DNA of 64,000 nt from DASRDU01 sp035652435 (lineage in GTDB: Bacteria > Acidobacteriota > Blastocatellia > RBC074). A program made the position numbers and the translations under genes. The stretch lies in NCBI GenBank assembly GCA_035652435.1, contig DASRDU010000075.1:1-64000 (forward strand), written 5' to 3'. Under the pieces are notes generated by a model. The model saw nothing but the letters and a program-made list of their open reading frames with translations. It did not search any database and had not been told where the DNA came from. Numbering within the stretch: position 1 is the first letter of the stretch; each line of letters starts with the position of its first letter. Positions 25,966-34,595 of the stretch are shown piece by piece.

Positions 25966-27216
25966 TCAGAACATGGAGCCGAAAAGATGCCTGACCCGGG
26001 CAGTTACTGATGAGGCGGGGGCCTTGCGCGGCTGCTGACGCGCGCTGTGCGCCTGCCCCTGCAAATGCCTGAGGCCGTACATCGCCAGCCCGACGGCGGT
26101 GGCGAACCCGGCGCTGTTCACTTCGTCTGCCGGGCCGCCGAAATCGCTCGGTACTCCAATACGCACCGGCGCGTCGAAAACCTGCTCGGCAATCTCGACC
26201 ATCCCGGTCAGTAATGCGCCGCCACCGGTCAGCACAATCCCGCTCGACAACTGGCGGTCGAACCCGGCGTGCCGGATCTCATCGTGGACGTGGGAGAGGA
26301 TCTCTTCCGCCCGCGGCTCAAGGATGTCGCACAGGATCTGCCGCGAAAGCTCACGCGGGGCGCGCCCGCCGACGCTCGGCACTTCGATTGTTTCCGCGCC
26401 TTCCATCGGAGTCAGCAGGTGCTGATACGCACAACCGTACTCGCGCTTGATTCGTTCGGCCTCGGGAATCGGCGTGCGCAGGCCGAAGGCGATGTCGTTG
26501 GTGAAATGATTGCCACCCACCGGAAGCACCGCAGTATGCCAGACCGTGCCGCGCTGATAAATCGCCAGACCCGTCGTCTCCCCGCCGATGTTGACGAGTG
26601 CCGTGCCGAATTCACGATCCTCTTCAGTCAGCACGGCGTCACCCGAGGCCAGTTGCGTGAGCATCATGTCGGCGACCGCGAGCCCCGAGCGATTGACGCT
26701 GGTGATGATGTTCTGCTTCGCGGCAATCGGGCTGGTCACGATGTGAACCGAAGCGGCCAGTCGCGAACCGAGCATGCCGAGCGGGTCGCCGATGCCGTCC
26801 TGATCGTCAACGGTGAACTCCTGCGGGATCACGTCGGCGATCTCCCGCCCCGACGGGATCGAGACGGCGCACGCGGCGTCAATCACGCGCTTGATGTCTT
26901 CGGCGCTGATCTCGCGGTGGCGGCTCGAAACGGCGATCACGCCCTGGCTGTTTTCGCCCCTGATGTGCGAGCCGGACAGCCCGACGTAAACCGCGTGTGC
27001 CGAGAGCCCCGACATCAGTTCAGCCGCTTCAATCGCGCGCCTGATCCCTTCGGTCGCCGCGTCGGGGTTGACGACGACGCCTTTGCGCAAGCCCTTTGAC
27101 TCACTCTCGCCGATGCCGACCACTTCCAGCCGGTGATCGAATATTTCGGCGATCACCGCCCGGACGTGCGAAGTCCCGATGTCGAGCCCCACAACCTGTA
27201 AATTCTGTTTTGCCAT
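25966..27216 (-). CDS. ftsA: Cell division protein FtsA
   Basis: FtsA is an actin-like ATPase that tethers FtsZ filaments to the membrane and recruits later division proteins. The 416-residue protein has LDIGTSHVRAVIAE (phosphate 1), the SHS2 region with SGSHIRGENSQGV, the second phosphate loop NIGGETTGLAIY and the adenosine loop GIVLTGGGALLTGM. It ends in a basic/hydrophobic tail (ARVRHLFGSMF) that fits the membrane-targeting amphipathic helix. GGGGG lies upstream of the ATG. It is separated from ftsQ by 159 bases that contain a heptamer repeat. Confidence 0.97.
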   Translation of the reverse strand: MAKQNLQVVGLDIGTSHVRAVIAEIFDHRLEVVGIGESESKGLRKGVVVNPDAATEGIRRAIEAAELMSGLSAHAVYVGLSGSHIRGENSQGVIAVSSRHREISAEDIKRVIDAACAVSIPSGREIADVIPQEFTVDDQDGIGDPLGMLGSRLAASVHIVTSPIAAKQNIITSVNRSGLAVADMMLTQLASGDAVLTEEDREFGTALVNIGGETTGLAIYQRGTVWHTAVLPVGGNHFTNDIAFGLRTPIPEAERIKREYGCAYQHLLTPMEGAETIEVPSVGGRAPRELSRQILCDILEPRAEEILSHVHDEIRHAGFDRQLSSGIVLTGGGALLTGMVEIAEQVFDAPVRIGVPSDFGGPADEVNSAGFATAVGLAMYGLRHLQGQAHSARQQPRKAPASSVTARVRHLFGSMF

Positions 27217-27337
27217 TAATGATCCCCCGGGAGTATGCTGAGCGCGTGAAATTCAGGGTTCGAAGTTCGAGGCCCGTCTTTCGGAGTCCGTGCTTTCAGT
27301 CAGACGATTCACGGCTACTATCGGAACCCGGAACGGC

Positions 27338-27365
27338 GAACTCCGAACTCCGAACTCTGAACTCC
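27338..27365 (-). repeat. Heptanucleotide tandem repeat (GAACTCC x4)
   Basis: Four consecutive 7-base units, gaactcc-gaactcc-gaactct-gaactcc on the plus strand, occupy the ftsA-ftsQ spacer right after the ftsQ stop. Similar degenerate GTTCGA-type units lie farther toward ftsA. It is one of three different heptamer repeats in dcw spacers. Confidence 0.75.
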
Positions 27366-27375
27366 ACGCTCTTTT

Positions 27376-28410
27376 TCACCTGAGCCCCACGATCACGCGG
27401 TCATCGCGCGTGGCCTTGAGGTAAGCGACCCGCCCGCCGCTGACTATGCGCTCGGCGTCGCCCACGTTGAGCAGTCCGAGCGTCGCCACGTCCTTTCTTT
27501 CAACTGCGTCCAGTACTTTCAGCGCCGCTTCCAGCCGCGCGCGGAAATTCGTTTCACCCAGCATCACGCTGATCTTCTTTTCCACGAGCCGCAGCCGCAC
27601 GTCATGAACGTCCGCCAGATTTATTTCATCAATCTTCTCTGAGAGCCGCGGCTCCTGCCTGTCGAATTCCGACAACAGCTGCTGCCAGACGTTCAGGCGC
27701 TCCCGATTGGCTTCGATCACGGTTGCACCATCGGCTTCCTCAAGCCCGCTGATGACCGGCGGGATCGTTCTGTTTTTGAAGGCGGACTGTTCGCCCACCA
27801 CTATGCCGTCGCGATCAACCCAGACGACTGCGCCGCCCGCCCGCCGTGCCAGTGCCAACGGCTCGCGTTCATTGATCGTCACGCGCAGAGTGTCGGGCAG
27901 CACCCGCTCCACCTGAGCGTCGCGCACCCACGAGTAGCGCATCACCTCGGCGCGCAGGGCCGCCAGATCGGCCTGCCACAACCCTTCCTTCCCGATTTTT
28001 TGTCGCAGCGCCTGAGTCAGTTCCTCGCGCGGCATCCGCTCCGTGCCGAGGATTTCCACCCGCCGCAGGGCGAAGAGATGCGAACCGGCGAACGAGCGGT
28101 AAGCGCGAACCATTCCGGCTGACACGAGCGCACCGAGCGTCAGCACAATGAGCGTGACAAATATTGTGACGCGATGCCGGCTGATCCAGCCCGATGAGAC
28201 TTTGCTCCTGCTCGTGACAGGCTTGCCGTTGCGCATCCGCTCTTCCGGCAGGCCGCGCGGCTTGCGGCGCGGCGGAACGATGCCGGTTCCCGCCGGGGCA
28301 TAGCGATGGCGCGCGGCCAGATCGCCGGGCGAATAGCTGCCGGGGCTGAAGCCGGCCTGCCCCGCCGGCGCCCCCGTCATCTGCCCTTTGTTACTGCGGG
28401 TCGGCCTCAT
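27376..28410 (-). CDS. ftsQ: Cell division protein FtsQ (POTRA domain)
   Basis: FtsQ is a bitopic division protein linking early and late divisome parts. The 344-residue protein has a ~70-residue cytoplasmic region rich in Arg/Pro/Gly, one membrane segment (about 75-98, FVTLIVLTLGALVSAGMV), and a POTRA domain starting at LFALRRVEILGTERMP. The FtsQ beta domain follows (ERVLPDTLRVTINEREPLA). The chosen ATG 28410 overlaps the end of murB by 20 bases and has GGAAGGACGAGA upstream; an alternative frame start at 28434 is less likely. FtsB and FtsL partners are not adjacent. Confidence 0.92.
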   Translation of the reverse strand: MRPTRSNKGQMTGAPAGQAGFSPGSYSPGDLAARHRYAPAGTGIVPPRRKPRGLPEERMRNGKPVTSRSKVSSGWISRHRVTIFVTLIVLTLGALVSAGMVRAYRSFAGSHLFALRRVEILGTERMPREELTQALRQKIGKEGLWQADLAALRAEVMRYSWVRDAQVERVLPDTLRVTINEREPLALARRAGGAVVWVDRDGIVVGEQSAFKNRTIPPVISGLEEADGATVIEANRERLNVWQQLLSEFDRQEPRLSEKIDEINLADVHDVRLRLVEKKISVMLGETNFRARLEAALKVLDAVERKDVATLGLLNVGDAERIVSGGRVAYLKATRDDRVIVGLR

Positions 28411-29389
28411 TGGTCTCGTCCTTCCAGATATCAATCCCGTATTCCAGATCGAACCCGCGCAGCTTGCGGGCCTGGTCGCGAATCAGGTCGGTCAGTGTCA
28501 TTACGTCGTCCGCCGTGGCAGTGCCTTCATTGATGATGTATTCCGCGTTGGTTTCCGAGACGCGCGCGCCGCCATGACTTTTCCCACTGAAGCCCAGCTG
28601 ATCAATGATCTGTCCGGCGCTCAGCGGAACCGTCCCCTGAAAAGGTCTGGCGGAAATATCGCCGAAGATCCGGGTCGCGTTGATCTGCACATCCGGCCTT
28701 TCCGCCATCCGCGCCTGATACCAATGTTCGCCCGCCGCTTTGATCTGCTCAGGCTCGCCCGGCGTCAGTCTGAGCGTGACGGCCAGAATCAGAGTGTCTT
28801 CGGCCAGACAATTCCGACCATCAGCGACCGGCATGACTCTGATCTCGCCCCCGTCAGCGAGCGTGAAGCTTTCAACGAACCGCCACAGGTCGCTGCCTGC
28901 TTCAGTGTTCATGCGCAGCGCGCCGCCGATGCTTCCGGTCAGCCCGGCCAGACTTTCCAATCCTGACAGCCCGCGTTCGGCGGTCGCCTTGACCAGCGCG
29001 AGCAGGCTGTAGCCGGCGTGAACCTGCACACTCAATTCATCAAAGATCAGCCTTTCATCCAGCAGCCGCAGACTGATCGCCACGTAATCGTGAACTTCAT
29101 CCGAAGCCAGGATGCTCGTCCCGTGCCCGAGCGCGCGCCACCTGATTCCCGCTTCCTGCAGCCGGTGAACGACCTGTGCCGCCCCCTTTATCGTTTCCGG
29201 ATAGATGATGGCTGCAACCGGCCCGCCCACGCGCAACGACGTGAAATTCTTCAGCCACTGCCACGTGCGGCATTGCGAATCGGTCGCCCGCGCAATCGCT
29301 TCGATCTCGTCAAGGCGTTCGACGACGCGTCTGCCCGCGGCCCTCTTCCGCGAATCGCCCTGACTGGAATCTTTCAGCGGATAGCTCAA
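28391..29389 (-). CDS. murB: MurB-like protein (UDP-N-acetylenolpyruvoylglucosamine reductase family), divergent
   Basis: By position and fold this is MurB, the FAD enzyme that reduces UDP-GlcNAc-enolpyruvate to UDP-MurNAc. FAD-binding signatures are present: NFTSLRVGGPVAAI (48-61), LAGLTGSIGGALRMN (148-162) and SAGQIIDQLGFSGKSHGGA (257-275). However, the substrate/catalytic motifs are not: the usual YRxS is not found, GSxFKNP reads TRIFGDI (Ser replaced by Arg240), and LEPEV reads LEYGI (Glu replaced by Gly318). It may be inactive or use other residues. The start is a TTG at 29389 backed by AGGAGG (29402-29407); there is no early in-frame ATG. It overlaps ftsQ by 20 bases. Confidence 0.82.
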   Translation of the reverse strand: MSYPLKDSSQGDSRKRAAGRRVVERLDEIEAIARATDSQCRTWQWLKNFTSLRVGGPVAAIIYPETIKGAAQVVHRLQEAGIRWRALGHGTSILASDEVHDYVAISLRLLDERLIFDELSVQVHAGYSLLALVKATAERGLSGLESLAGLTGSIGGALRMNTEAGSDLWRFVESFTLADGGEIRVMPVADGRNCLAEDTLILAVTLRLTPGEPEQIKAAGEHWYQARMAERPDVQINATRIFGDISARPFQGTVPLSAGQIIDQLGFSGKSHGGARVSETNAEYIINEGTATADDVMTLTDLIRDQARKLRGFDLEYGIDIWKDETNEADPQ

Positions 29390-29439
29390 TCGAGTCGTTT
29401 CCCTCCTGACCTTTTTCGATGACCACCTGCCGTCTCAAA

Positions 29440-29460
29440 TTTCAAATCTCAGATTTGAAA
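29440..29460. repeat. Near-perfect palindrome in the murC-murB spacer
   Basis: TTTCAAATCT, one base, then AGATTTGAAA: a 21-base palindrome in the 81-base spacer, flanked by a further TCAAAT copy. The one-base centre cannot form a tight hairpin with full pairing. It could be a protein-binding site or another simple repeat; related TTTCAAATTTCAGAT words occur in the murF-murE spacer near 37200. Confidence 0.5.
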
Positions 29461-29470
29461 CTCCGCCCTC

Positions 29471-30859
29471 TCAACTTCGCCTGAGGGCCAGAAACTCTTC
29501 GCCCGCGCGCCAGACGTTGCCCGCGCCGAGCGTCAGCACCAGATCGCCGGGCTGTGTGACTTCCGACAAAACCCTTGCGCCCTCGTCCACGCCGCCGATG
29601 TAACGCGCCTTGCGGTGGCCGAAGCGCTCGATCTCTTCGGCCAGCCCCTGCCCCGTAATGCCGGGAATCGGGTCCTCGCTCGCCGCATAGATTTCGGTCA
29701 GCAGCACGACATCGGCGTCGTAAAAAGACCGGGCGAACTCCTCGTGCAGCGCCTGCGTGCGCGTGTAACGATGCGGCTGAAACAGCACCACCAGACGTCG
29801 CCCGGTTGATTTCGCCGCCGCGAGCGTGGCGCGAATCTCAGTCGGGTGGTGGCCGTAATCGTCAACCACCAGGATGCTCTCGCGTTCGCCCTCGCCGATC
29901 TGGCCTTTGACCTGGAAGCGCCGTTCCGCGCCCCTGAATGATTCGAGCGCCCCGGCAATCACGTCGAACCCCATTCCCAGATCAAGCCCGACGGCGACCG
30001 CCGCCAGCGCGTTGCAGATGTTATGGACGCCGGGCACGCTGAGGCTGATCCGCCCAAGCTCTTCGCCCCGGCGCCGCACGCTGAAAGTCGAGCCGAACGT
30101 GTCGCGCAAAATCTCAACCCCGCTCGCCGAAATGTCCGCCTGCGCGCGCAGGCCGTAGCTGATCACGCGCCGCGTAATGCGCGGGATGATCGCCTGCACG
30201 TTCGGGTCATCGAGGCAGATGATCACCGCGCCGTAAAACGGGACCTTGTTGACGAACTGCACGAAGTAATCACGAATCTCGTCGAGGTCTTTGTAAAAAT
30301 CGAGGTGTTCGCGATCAATGTTGGTGACGACGGCAATCGTCGGCGAAAGCTTGAGGAAGCTCTTGTCGCTTTCGTCGGCTTCGACGACCATAAAGTCGCC
30401 GCTGCCCAGCTTCGCGTTACTGCCGATGATGTTCAGCCTCCCGCCGACCACCACAGTCGGGTCGAAGTTCCCGCGATCCAGCACCGTCGCGACCATCGAA
30501 GTCGTCGTCGTCTTGCCATGCGACCCGGCGACCGCAATGCCGTACTTCAATCGCATCAGTTCGGCCAGCATCTCCGCACGCGGGATCACTGGAATCTGCC
30601 TCCGCGCAGCTTCGACAACTTCAACGTTGTCGGGACGCACCGCAGTTGAAGTCACGACCACCTGCGCCCCTTCGACATTCTCCGCCGCATGCCCCTCGTA
30701 AATTTTTCCGCCGAGACTTTCCAGCCCGTCGGTGATCGCCGAACGCTTCACGTCCGACCCGGACACCTGATAGCCAAGGTTGAGCAGCACTTCGGCAATG
30801 CCGCTCATCCCGATGCCGCCGATCCCGATGAAATGAATGTGCTGGAACTTCTTGAACAT
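29471..30859 (-). CDS. murC: UDP-N-acetylmuramate-L-alanine ligase
   Basis: MurC adds L-alanine to UDP-MurNAc with ATP in the cytoplasm. From ATG 30859 the 462-residue protein starts with HFIGIGGIGMSGIAEVL, the Rossmann-like UDP-binding motif of MurC. It has the ATP loop AGSHGKTTTTSM, the ligase-family VVEADESDKSFL and the C-terminal DDYGHHPTEI motif. A longer frame from 30913 is rejected because its extra residues are encoded by the repeat-rich spacer. The 79-base murG-murC gap holds the inverted heptamer repeat. Confidence 0.97.
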   Translation of the reverse strand: MFKKFQHIHFIGIGGIGMSGIAEVLLNLGYQVSGSDVKRSAITDGLESLGGKIYEGHAAENVEGAQVVVTSTAVRPDNVEVVEAARRQIPVIPRAEMLAELMRLKYGIAVAGSHGKTTTTSMVATVLDRGNFDPTVVVGGRLNIIGSNAKLGSGDFMVVEADESDKSFLKLSPTIAVVTNIDREHLDFYKDLDEIRDYFVQFVNKVPFYGAVIICLDDPNVQAIIPRITRRVISYGLRAQADISASGVEILRDTFGSTFSVRRRGEELGRISLSVPGVHNICNALAAVAVGLDLGMGFDVIAGALESFRGAERRFQVKGQIGEGERESILVVDDYGHHPTEIRATLAAAKSTGRRLVVLFQPHRYTRTQALHEEFARSFYDADVVLLTEIYAASEDPIPGITGQGLAEEIERFGHRKARYIGGVDEGARVLSEVTQPGDLVLTLGAGNVWRAGEEFLALRRS

Positions 30860-30863
30860 AAAC

Positions 30864-30947
30864 TCAGGAGTTAGGATTTGGGATTTAGGATTTAGCTGAT
30901 GACGACTCATCACCCCCCTAAATCCTAACTCCTGAATCCTAATTCCT
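30864..30947. repeat. Inverted array of AGGATTT-type heptamers
   Basis: Left of centre, four 7-base units aggagtt-aggattt-gggattt-aggattt (30866-30893). Right of centre, four units in opposite orientation, aaatcct-aactcct-gaatcct-aattcct (30920-30947). The arms include a 16-bp perfect match (30864-30879 with 30920-30935). The array fills the murG-murC spacer and overlaps the murG stop codon (30939-30941), so it could fold into a long hairpin in the dcw transcript. Confidence 0.8.
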
Positions 30948-32105
30948 CTCCGCTATCCTCATCGCCAGATCAACCACTCTGGCCGCCGCATCGCGGCGCG
31001 CCAGTTTGCGGCTTTGCTCAGACATCTGTCTCAATCTCTGCGGGTCGCGCACGAGTCGCAGGATTTCATCGGCCAGCCGCTCGCCCGTCAGTTCCGATTG
31101 CAGAATCATCCGCCCAGCCCCGGCGCGTTCGACGGCCTCGGCGTTTTTGCGCTGATGGTCGTCAGCCGCCAGCGGGAACGGGATCATCAACGCCGGTTTG
31201 CCCGCCGCGGCCAGTTCCGCGACCGTCGTCGCCCCGGCCCGGCCGACGACCAGATCGGCGCGCGCGAATTCATCAACGATGCGTTCAATGAACGGTTTGA
31301 CTTCGGCACTGATCCCGGACTGCTCGTAAGCCGCCCGCACCCGCTCCAGATCCTTTTCGCCGGTCTGATGAGTGAACGTCATCCGGTCTTTTTCGCTCGT
31401 CAGCAGCGGGAGCGCGGCGATCAGTGCCTCATTGATCGGGCGCGCCCCCTGGCTGCCGCCAGTGAAGAGGATGTGGGCTTTGTGAGAAGTCGCCCCGGAC
31501 ACATCCTCATGTTCCGGCACGCCGAAAAACTCCGCGCGCACCGGATTGCCGGTAATCTCGGCCTTGTTGCCAAAGAAGGCACGGGCCTCTTCGAACGACA
31601 CTGCGGCGGCGCGCACAAACCGCGCCAGCATGCGATTGGTAAAACCCGGCAGCGCATTCTGCTCCGCCACCATCGTCGGAACGCCCATCAGCGAGGCCAC
31701 CATCACGACCGGCCCCGATGAATAGCCGCCGACGCCGATCACGACATCAGGGCGGAAACGTTTGATCAAAGAACGAACGACCAGAAAACTTTTCGGCAGC
31801 AGCAGCAGCGATTTGATCCGCCGCACGAGGCTCACGCCTTTGAGGGCGGCCACTTCGATCAGTTCCAGCGGAAAACCCTCGCGCGGAACGATCCTGGTTT
31901 CCATCCCGCGGGCCGTCCCGACGAACAGGACTTCGGTGGCGGCGTTGCGCCGTTTGAATTCCTGCGCGATGGCAATGCCGGGATAGATGTGCCCGCCAGT
32001 GCCACCTCCAGCAATGATGACGCGAAAGACTGAAGCAGAGTGACCTCCTGAGTCCCCCGCACCTCCCGCCCCCGTCTTCTGCTGTCGCGCCCCTTCATCC
32101 ATCAT
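30939..32105 (-). CDS. murG: Lipid II synthase MurG
   Basis: MurG is the membrane-associated GT28 glycosyltransferase that adds GlcNAc to lipid I, making lipid II on the inner face of the membrane. The 388-residue protein has IIAGGGTGGHIYPGIAIA, the acceptor loop with MVAEQNALPG, the C-terminal donor-site motif VGRAGATTVAELAAAGKP and IPFPLAADDHQ. An N-terminal extension of ~25 Gly/Ser-rich residues precedes the core. Its ATG overlaps the ftsW stop (ATGA). The last codons and stop lie inside the heptamer repeat that follows. Confidence 0.97.
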   Translation of the reverse strand: MMDEGARQQKTGAGGAGDSGGHSASVFRVIIAGGGTGGHIYPGIAIAQEFKRRNAATEVLFVGTARGMETRIVPREGFPLELIEVAALKGVSLVRRIKSLLLLPKSFLVVRSLIKRFRPDVVIGVGGYSSGPVVMVASLMGVPTMVAEQNALPGFTNRMLARFVRAAAVSFEEARAFFGNKAEITGNPVRAEFFGVPEHEDVSGATSHKAHILFTGGSQGARPINEALIAALPLLTSEKDRMTFTHQTGEKDLERVRAAYEQSGISAEVKPFIERIVDEFARADLVVGRAGATTVAELAAAGKPALMIPFPLAADDHQRKNAEAVERAGAGRMILQSELTGERLADEILRLVRDPQRLRQMSEQSRKLARRDAAARVVDLAMRIAERN

Positions 32106-33244
32106 CCTTTCTTCGTTCCCTTTTCTGAAATGTTGAGCAGGATGCCGATTGCGGCGAGCGTGAAGAGCAGCGACGAGCCGCCCGCGCTGACGAACGGCAG
32201 CGGGATGCCTTTGTTCGGCACGAGACTCAGCACCACGCTGATGTTGAAGAAGGCCTGCGCGACGAGCATCACCGTCAAACCCAGCGCCAGCAGCTGGCCG
32301 AACCTGTCGGGCGCGCGGCGGCTGACGAGCAGCCCGCGCCAGAGCAGAAACCCGAAAGCCAGCACGAGCGTGACCGCGCCGATCAGTCCAAGCTCTTCGC
32401 TGACCACCGCGAAGATGAAGTCGGCGTGCGGCTCCGGCAGGTAAAGCATCTTCTGCCTCCCTTCACCCAGGCCGAGGCCCGAGAGCCCGCCTGAACCGAC
32501 GGCGATCAGCGACTGCAGAACCTGAAACCCCTTGTCGCGCGGATCGCTCTCGGGGTTGAGAAAGATCAGAATGCGATCCCAGCGCCAGCCGACGCGGAAG
32601 ATGTAGAAGTAAAACGCCACGAGCAGCAGCGGCGTGAAGGAGAGCAGGTGCAGCACCCTGACGCCGCTCGCGAACATCATGGCGAGAAAGATCGCGCCGA
32701 GCATGAGCGTCGTGCCGAGGTCAGGCTCCTTGATGATCAGCACCGCCAAGCCGCCGGTTACGACGCTCGCCGGAATCACGGTCGTCAGGAAGTTGCCGGT
32801 CTCTCCCTCCTGCTCGCGCACCGACAGAAAGCGGGCCAGAAAGATTGCCAGCGCGATCTTCGCCATCTCCGACGGCTGCGCCGACGCCCACGAGCCGAAG
32901 CTGATCCACCGGTGCGCGTGATTGCGCGCGGGGAAGAAGAAGACCAGACCGAGCAGCACCACGCTCACCCCGAGCAGTCCATAGACCACCGGCAGATTCC
33001 AGTAATGCCGGTAATCAATCCGCATCGTCATCATCATCGCGAGCAGCCCGAGCAGCACCCATGCGACCTGCCGCACCAGAAAATGGTGCGCGTCGCCGAA
33101 GCGCTCCTGCGCGACATAGCCGGACGCGCTGTAGATCATCACCGTGCCGAACACCACCAGCCCAATCGTCGCCGTCGCCAGCCAGATGTCCCATCTGACC
33201 TCGTCGAGCGAACCCATCAACCTGGTTGTTGCCTTCTCAGCCAT
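32102..33244 (-). CDS. ftsW: SEDS glycosyltransferase FtsW
   Basis: FtsW polymerises lipid II into septal glycan strands together with a class B penicillin-binding protein. The 380-residue protein is polytopic (about ten membrane segments) and carries the family motifs RWISFGSWASAQPSEMAKIA, IIKEPDLGTTLML and the C-terminal PLPFVSAGGSSLLFTLAAIG. The location inside dcw, next to murG and near ftsI, supports FtsW over RodA. Its start overlaps the murD stop by 8 bases and its end overlaps murG by 4, showing tight translational coupling. Confidence 0.95.
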   Translation of the reverse strand: MAEKATTRLMGSLDEVRWDIWLATATIGLVVFGTVMIYSASGYVAQERFGDAHHFLVRQVAWVLLGLLAMMMTMRIDYRHYWNLPVVYGLLGVSVVLLGLVFFFPARNHAHRWISFGSWASAQPSEMAKIALAIFLARFLSVREQEGETGNFLTTVIPASVVTGGLAVLIIKEPDLGTTLMLGAIFLAMMFASGVRVLHLLSFTPLLLVAFYFYIFRVGWRWDRILIFLNPESDPRDKGFQVLQSLIAVGSGGLSGLGLGEGRQKMLYLPEPHADFIFAVVSEELGLIGAVTLVLAFGFLLWRGLLVSRRAPDRFGQLLALGLTVMLVAQAFFNISVVLSLVPNKGIPLPFVSAGGSSLLFTLAAIGILLNISEKGTKKG

Positions 33245-34592
33245 TCGATTTCAGATCCCTGACTGCTTCCTTGAAAACTCTGCCGCGATGCTCGTAATTG
33301 TCGAACATATCGAAGCTCGCGCACGCGGGGGCGAGCAGCACGGTGTCACCCGGACGACTCAACTCGAATCCAAGCCTGACGGCTTCGGGCATCGTCGCGG
33401 CGCGGTGCAGTGGCTTCGCGCCTCCGAGCGCCTCAGCGATCTTGTCAGCCGCCGCACCGATCAGGATGACGTGTTCGCAGCGTTCGCGGACGAGCGGCGC
33501 GAGCGGCGCGTAATCGCTGCCTTTATCCTTGCCGCCGAAAATCGGGATCAGGTTGCCCGGGAACGCTTCGAGCGATTTGATCGCCGCGTCAACATTGGTC
33601 GCCTTCGAGTCGTTGTAAAAATCCACGCCGTCCACCGAAGCCACGAACTCCAGCCGATGCTCGACGCTTTTGAAGTTGCGAATCGTTTCGCGCTGGGAAT
33701 CCAGTGCCGCGCCGCAGGCCAGCCCGACCGCCAGCGCCGACATCACATTTTCCAGATTGTGATCACCGCGCAAACCGATCTCGCCGCGATTGAGCAGCGC
33801 CTGCTCCCTGCCGCCACTGCGACTGATGATGTCCGTGCCGCGCAGGAAGATCCCCTCTTCGAGTTCACGCCGGCGGCTGAAGTAAACGACGTGAGCCGCG
33901 GTCTCGCTGCTCATCGCCGCCACGCGCTCATCATCGGCATTGAGTACCGCCAGGTCTTCCGGCGTCTGGTTCAGAAAGATTCGCGCCTTGGCCGCCGCGT
34001 AATCGCCCATCGAAGCATAACGATCCAGATGGTCGGGCGTGATGTTGAGCATCACCGCCGCGAACAGCCGCAGCGTCTCGACCGCTTCGAGCTGAAAGCT
34101 GCTCAGTTCGATCACCATGAAGTCGTCTTCACGCGAACTCTCGACGAGCGAAATCAGCGGCGTGCCGATGTTGCCCCCGACCAGCGTCGGCAGCCCGGCA
34201 TTTTTGAGCAGTTCCCCGATCAGAGTCGTCGTCGTCGTCTTGCCATTCGACCCGGTGATCCCGATGAGCCGGCCCCTCAGGAAACGCGCGGCCAGTTCGA
34301 TCTCGCTGATGATTTCAACCCCCGCCGCCGCGGCTTTCCGGAACGGCTCAAGCGCGAGCGGGACGCCGGGGCTGGCGACGATCAGATCCGCTTTTTCAAA
34401 TAACTCTGTCGGGTGCGAACCCGCGACGACTTCAACTCCCTTGCCCCGCAGCGCAGCCGCAACGCTCAGTTCACTTTCAGGCTTTGCATCGTTCACCGTT
34501 ACGCGCGCGCCGCGGGCGAGCAGGAAATCAGCCGCCGCGAGCCCGCTCCGGGCGGCGCCGACCACCAGAACATTTTTGCCGCCGACCTGCAT
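33237..34592 (-). CDS. murD: UDP-N-acetylmuramoyl-L-alanine-D-glutamate ligase
   Basis: MurD adds D-glutamate to UDP-MurNAc-L-Ala. The 451-residue protein has the N-terminal UDP-binding VLVVGAARSGLAAADFLL, the ATP loop GITGSNGKTTTTTLIGELL, the DHLDRYASM motif and the C-terminal FYNDSKATNVDAAIKSL, all typical. GAGGTGACGC precedes the ATG, only 3 bases after the mraY stop. It ends overlapping ftsW by 8 bases, so it is part of the compact mraY-murD-ftsW-murG segment of dcw. Confidence 0.97.
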   Translation of the reverse strand: MQVGGKNVLVVGAARSGLAAADFLLARGARVTVNDAKPESELSVAAALRGKGVEVVAGSHPTELFEKADLIVASPGVPLALEPFRKAAAAGVEIISEIELAARFLRGRLIGITGSNGKTTTTTLIGELLKNAGLPTLVGGNIGTPLISLVESSREDDFMVIELSSFQLEAVETLRLFAAVMLNITPDHLDRYASMGDYAAAKARIFLNQTPEDLAVLNADDERVAAMSSETAAHVVYFSRRRELEEGIFLRGTDIISRSGGREQALLNRGEIGLRGDHNLENVMSALAVGLACGAALDSQRETIRNFKSVEHRLEFVASVDGVDFYNDSKATNVDAAIKSLEAFPGNLIPIFGGKDKGSDYAPLAPLVRERCEHVILIGAAADKIAEALGGAKPLHRAATMPEAVRLGFELSRPGDTVLLAPACASFDMFDNYEHRGRVFKEAVRDLKSNG

Positions 34593-34595
34593 GCG

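Noticed and set aside
27338..30947. Possible CRISPR array among the dcw spacer repeats
   Set aside because: Units are 7 bases and contiguous with no spacers, and no cas genes are present.
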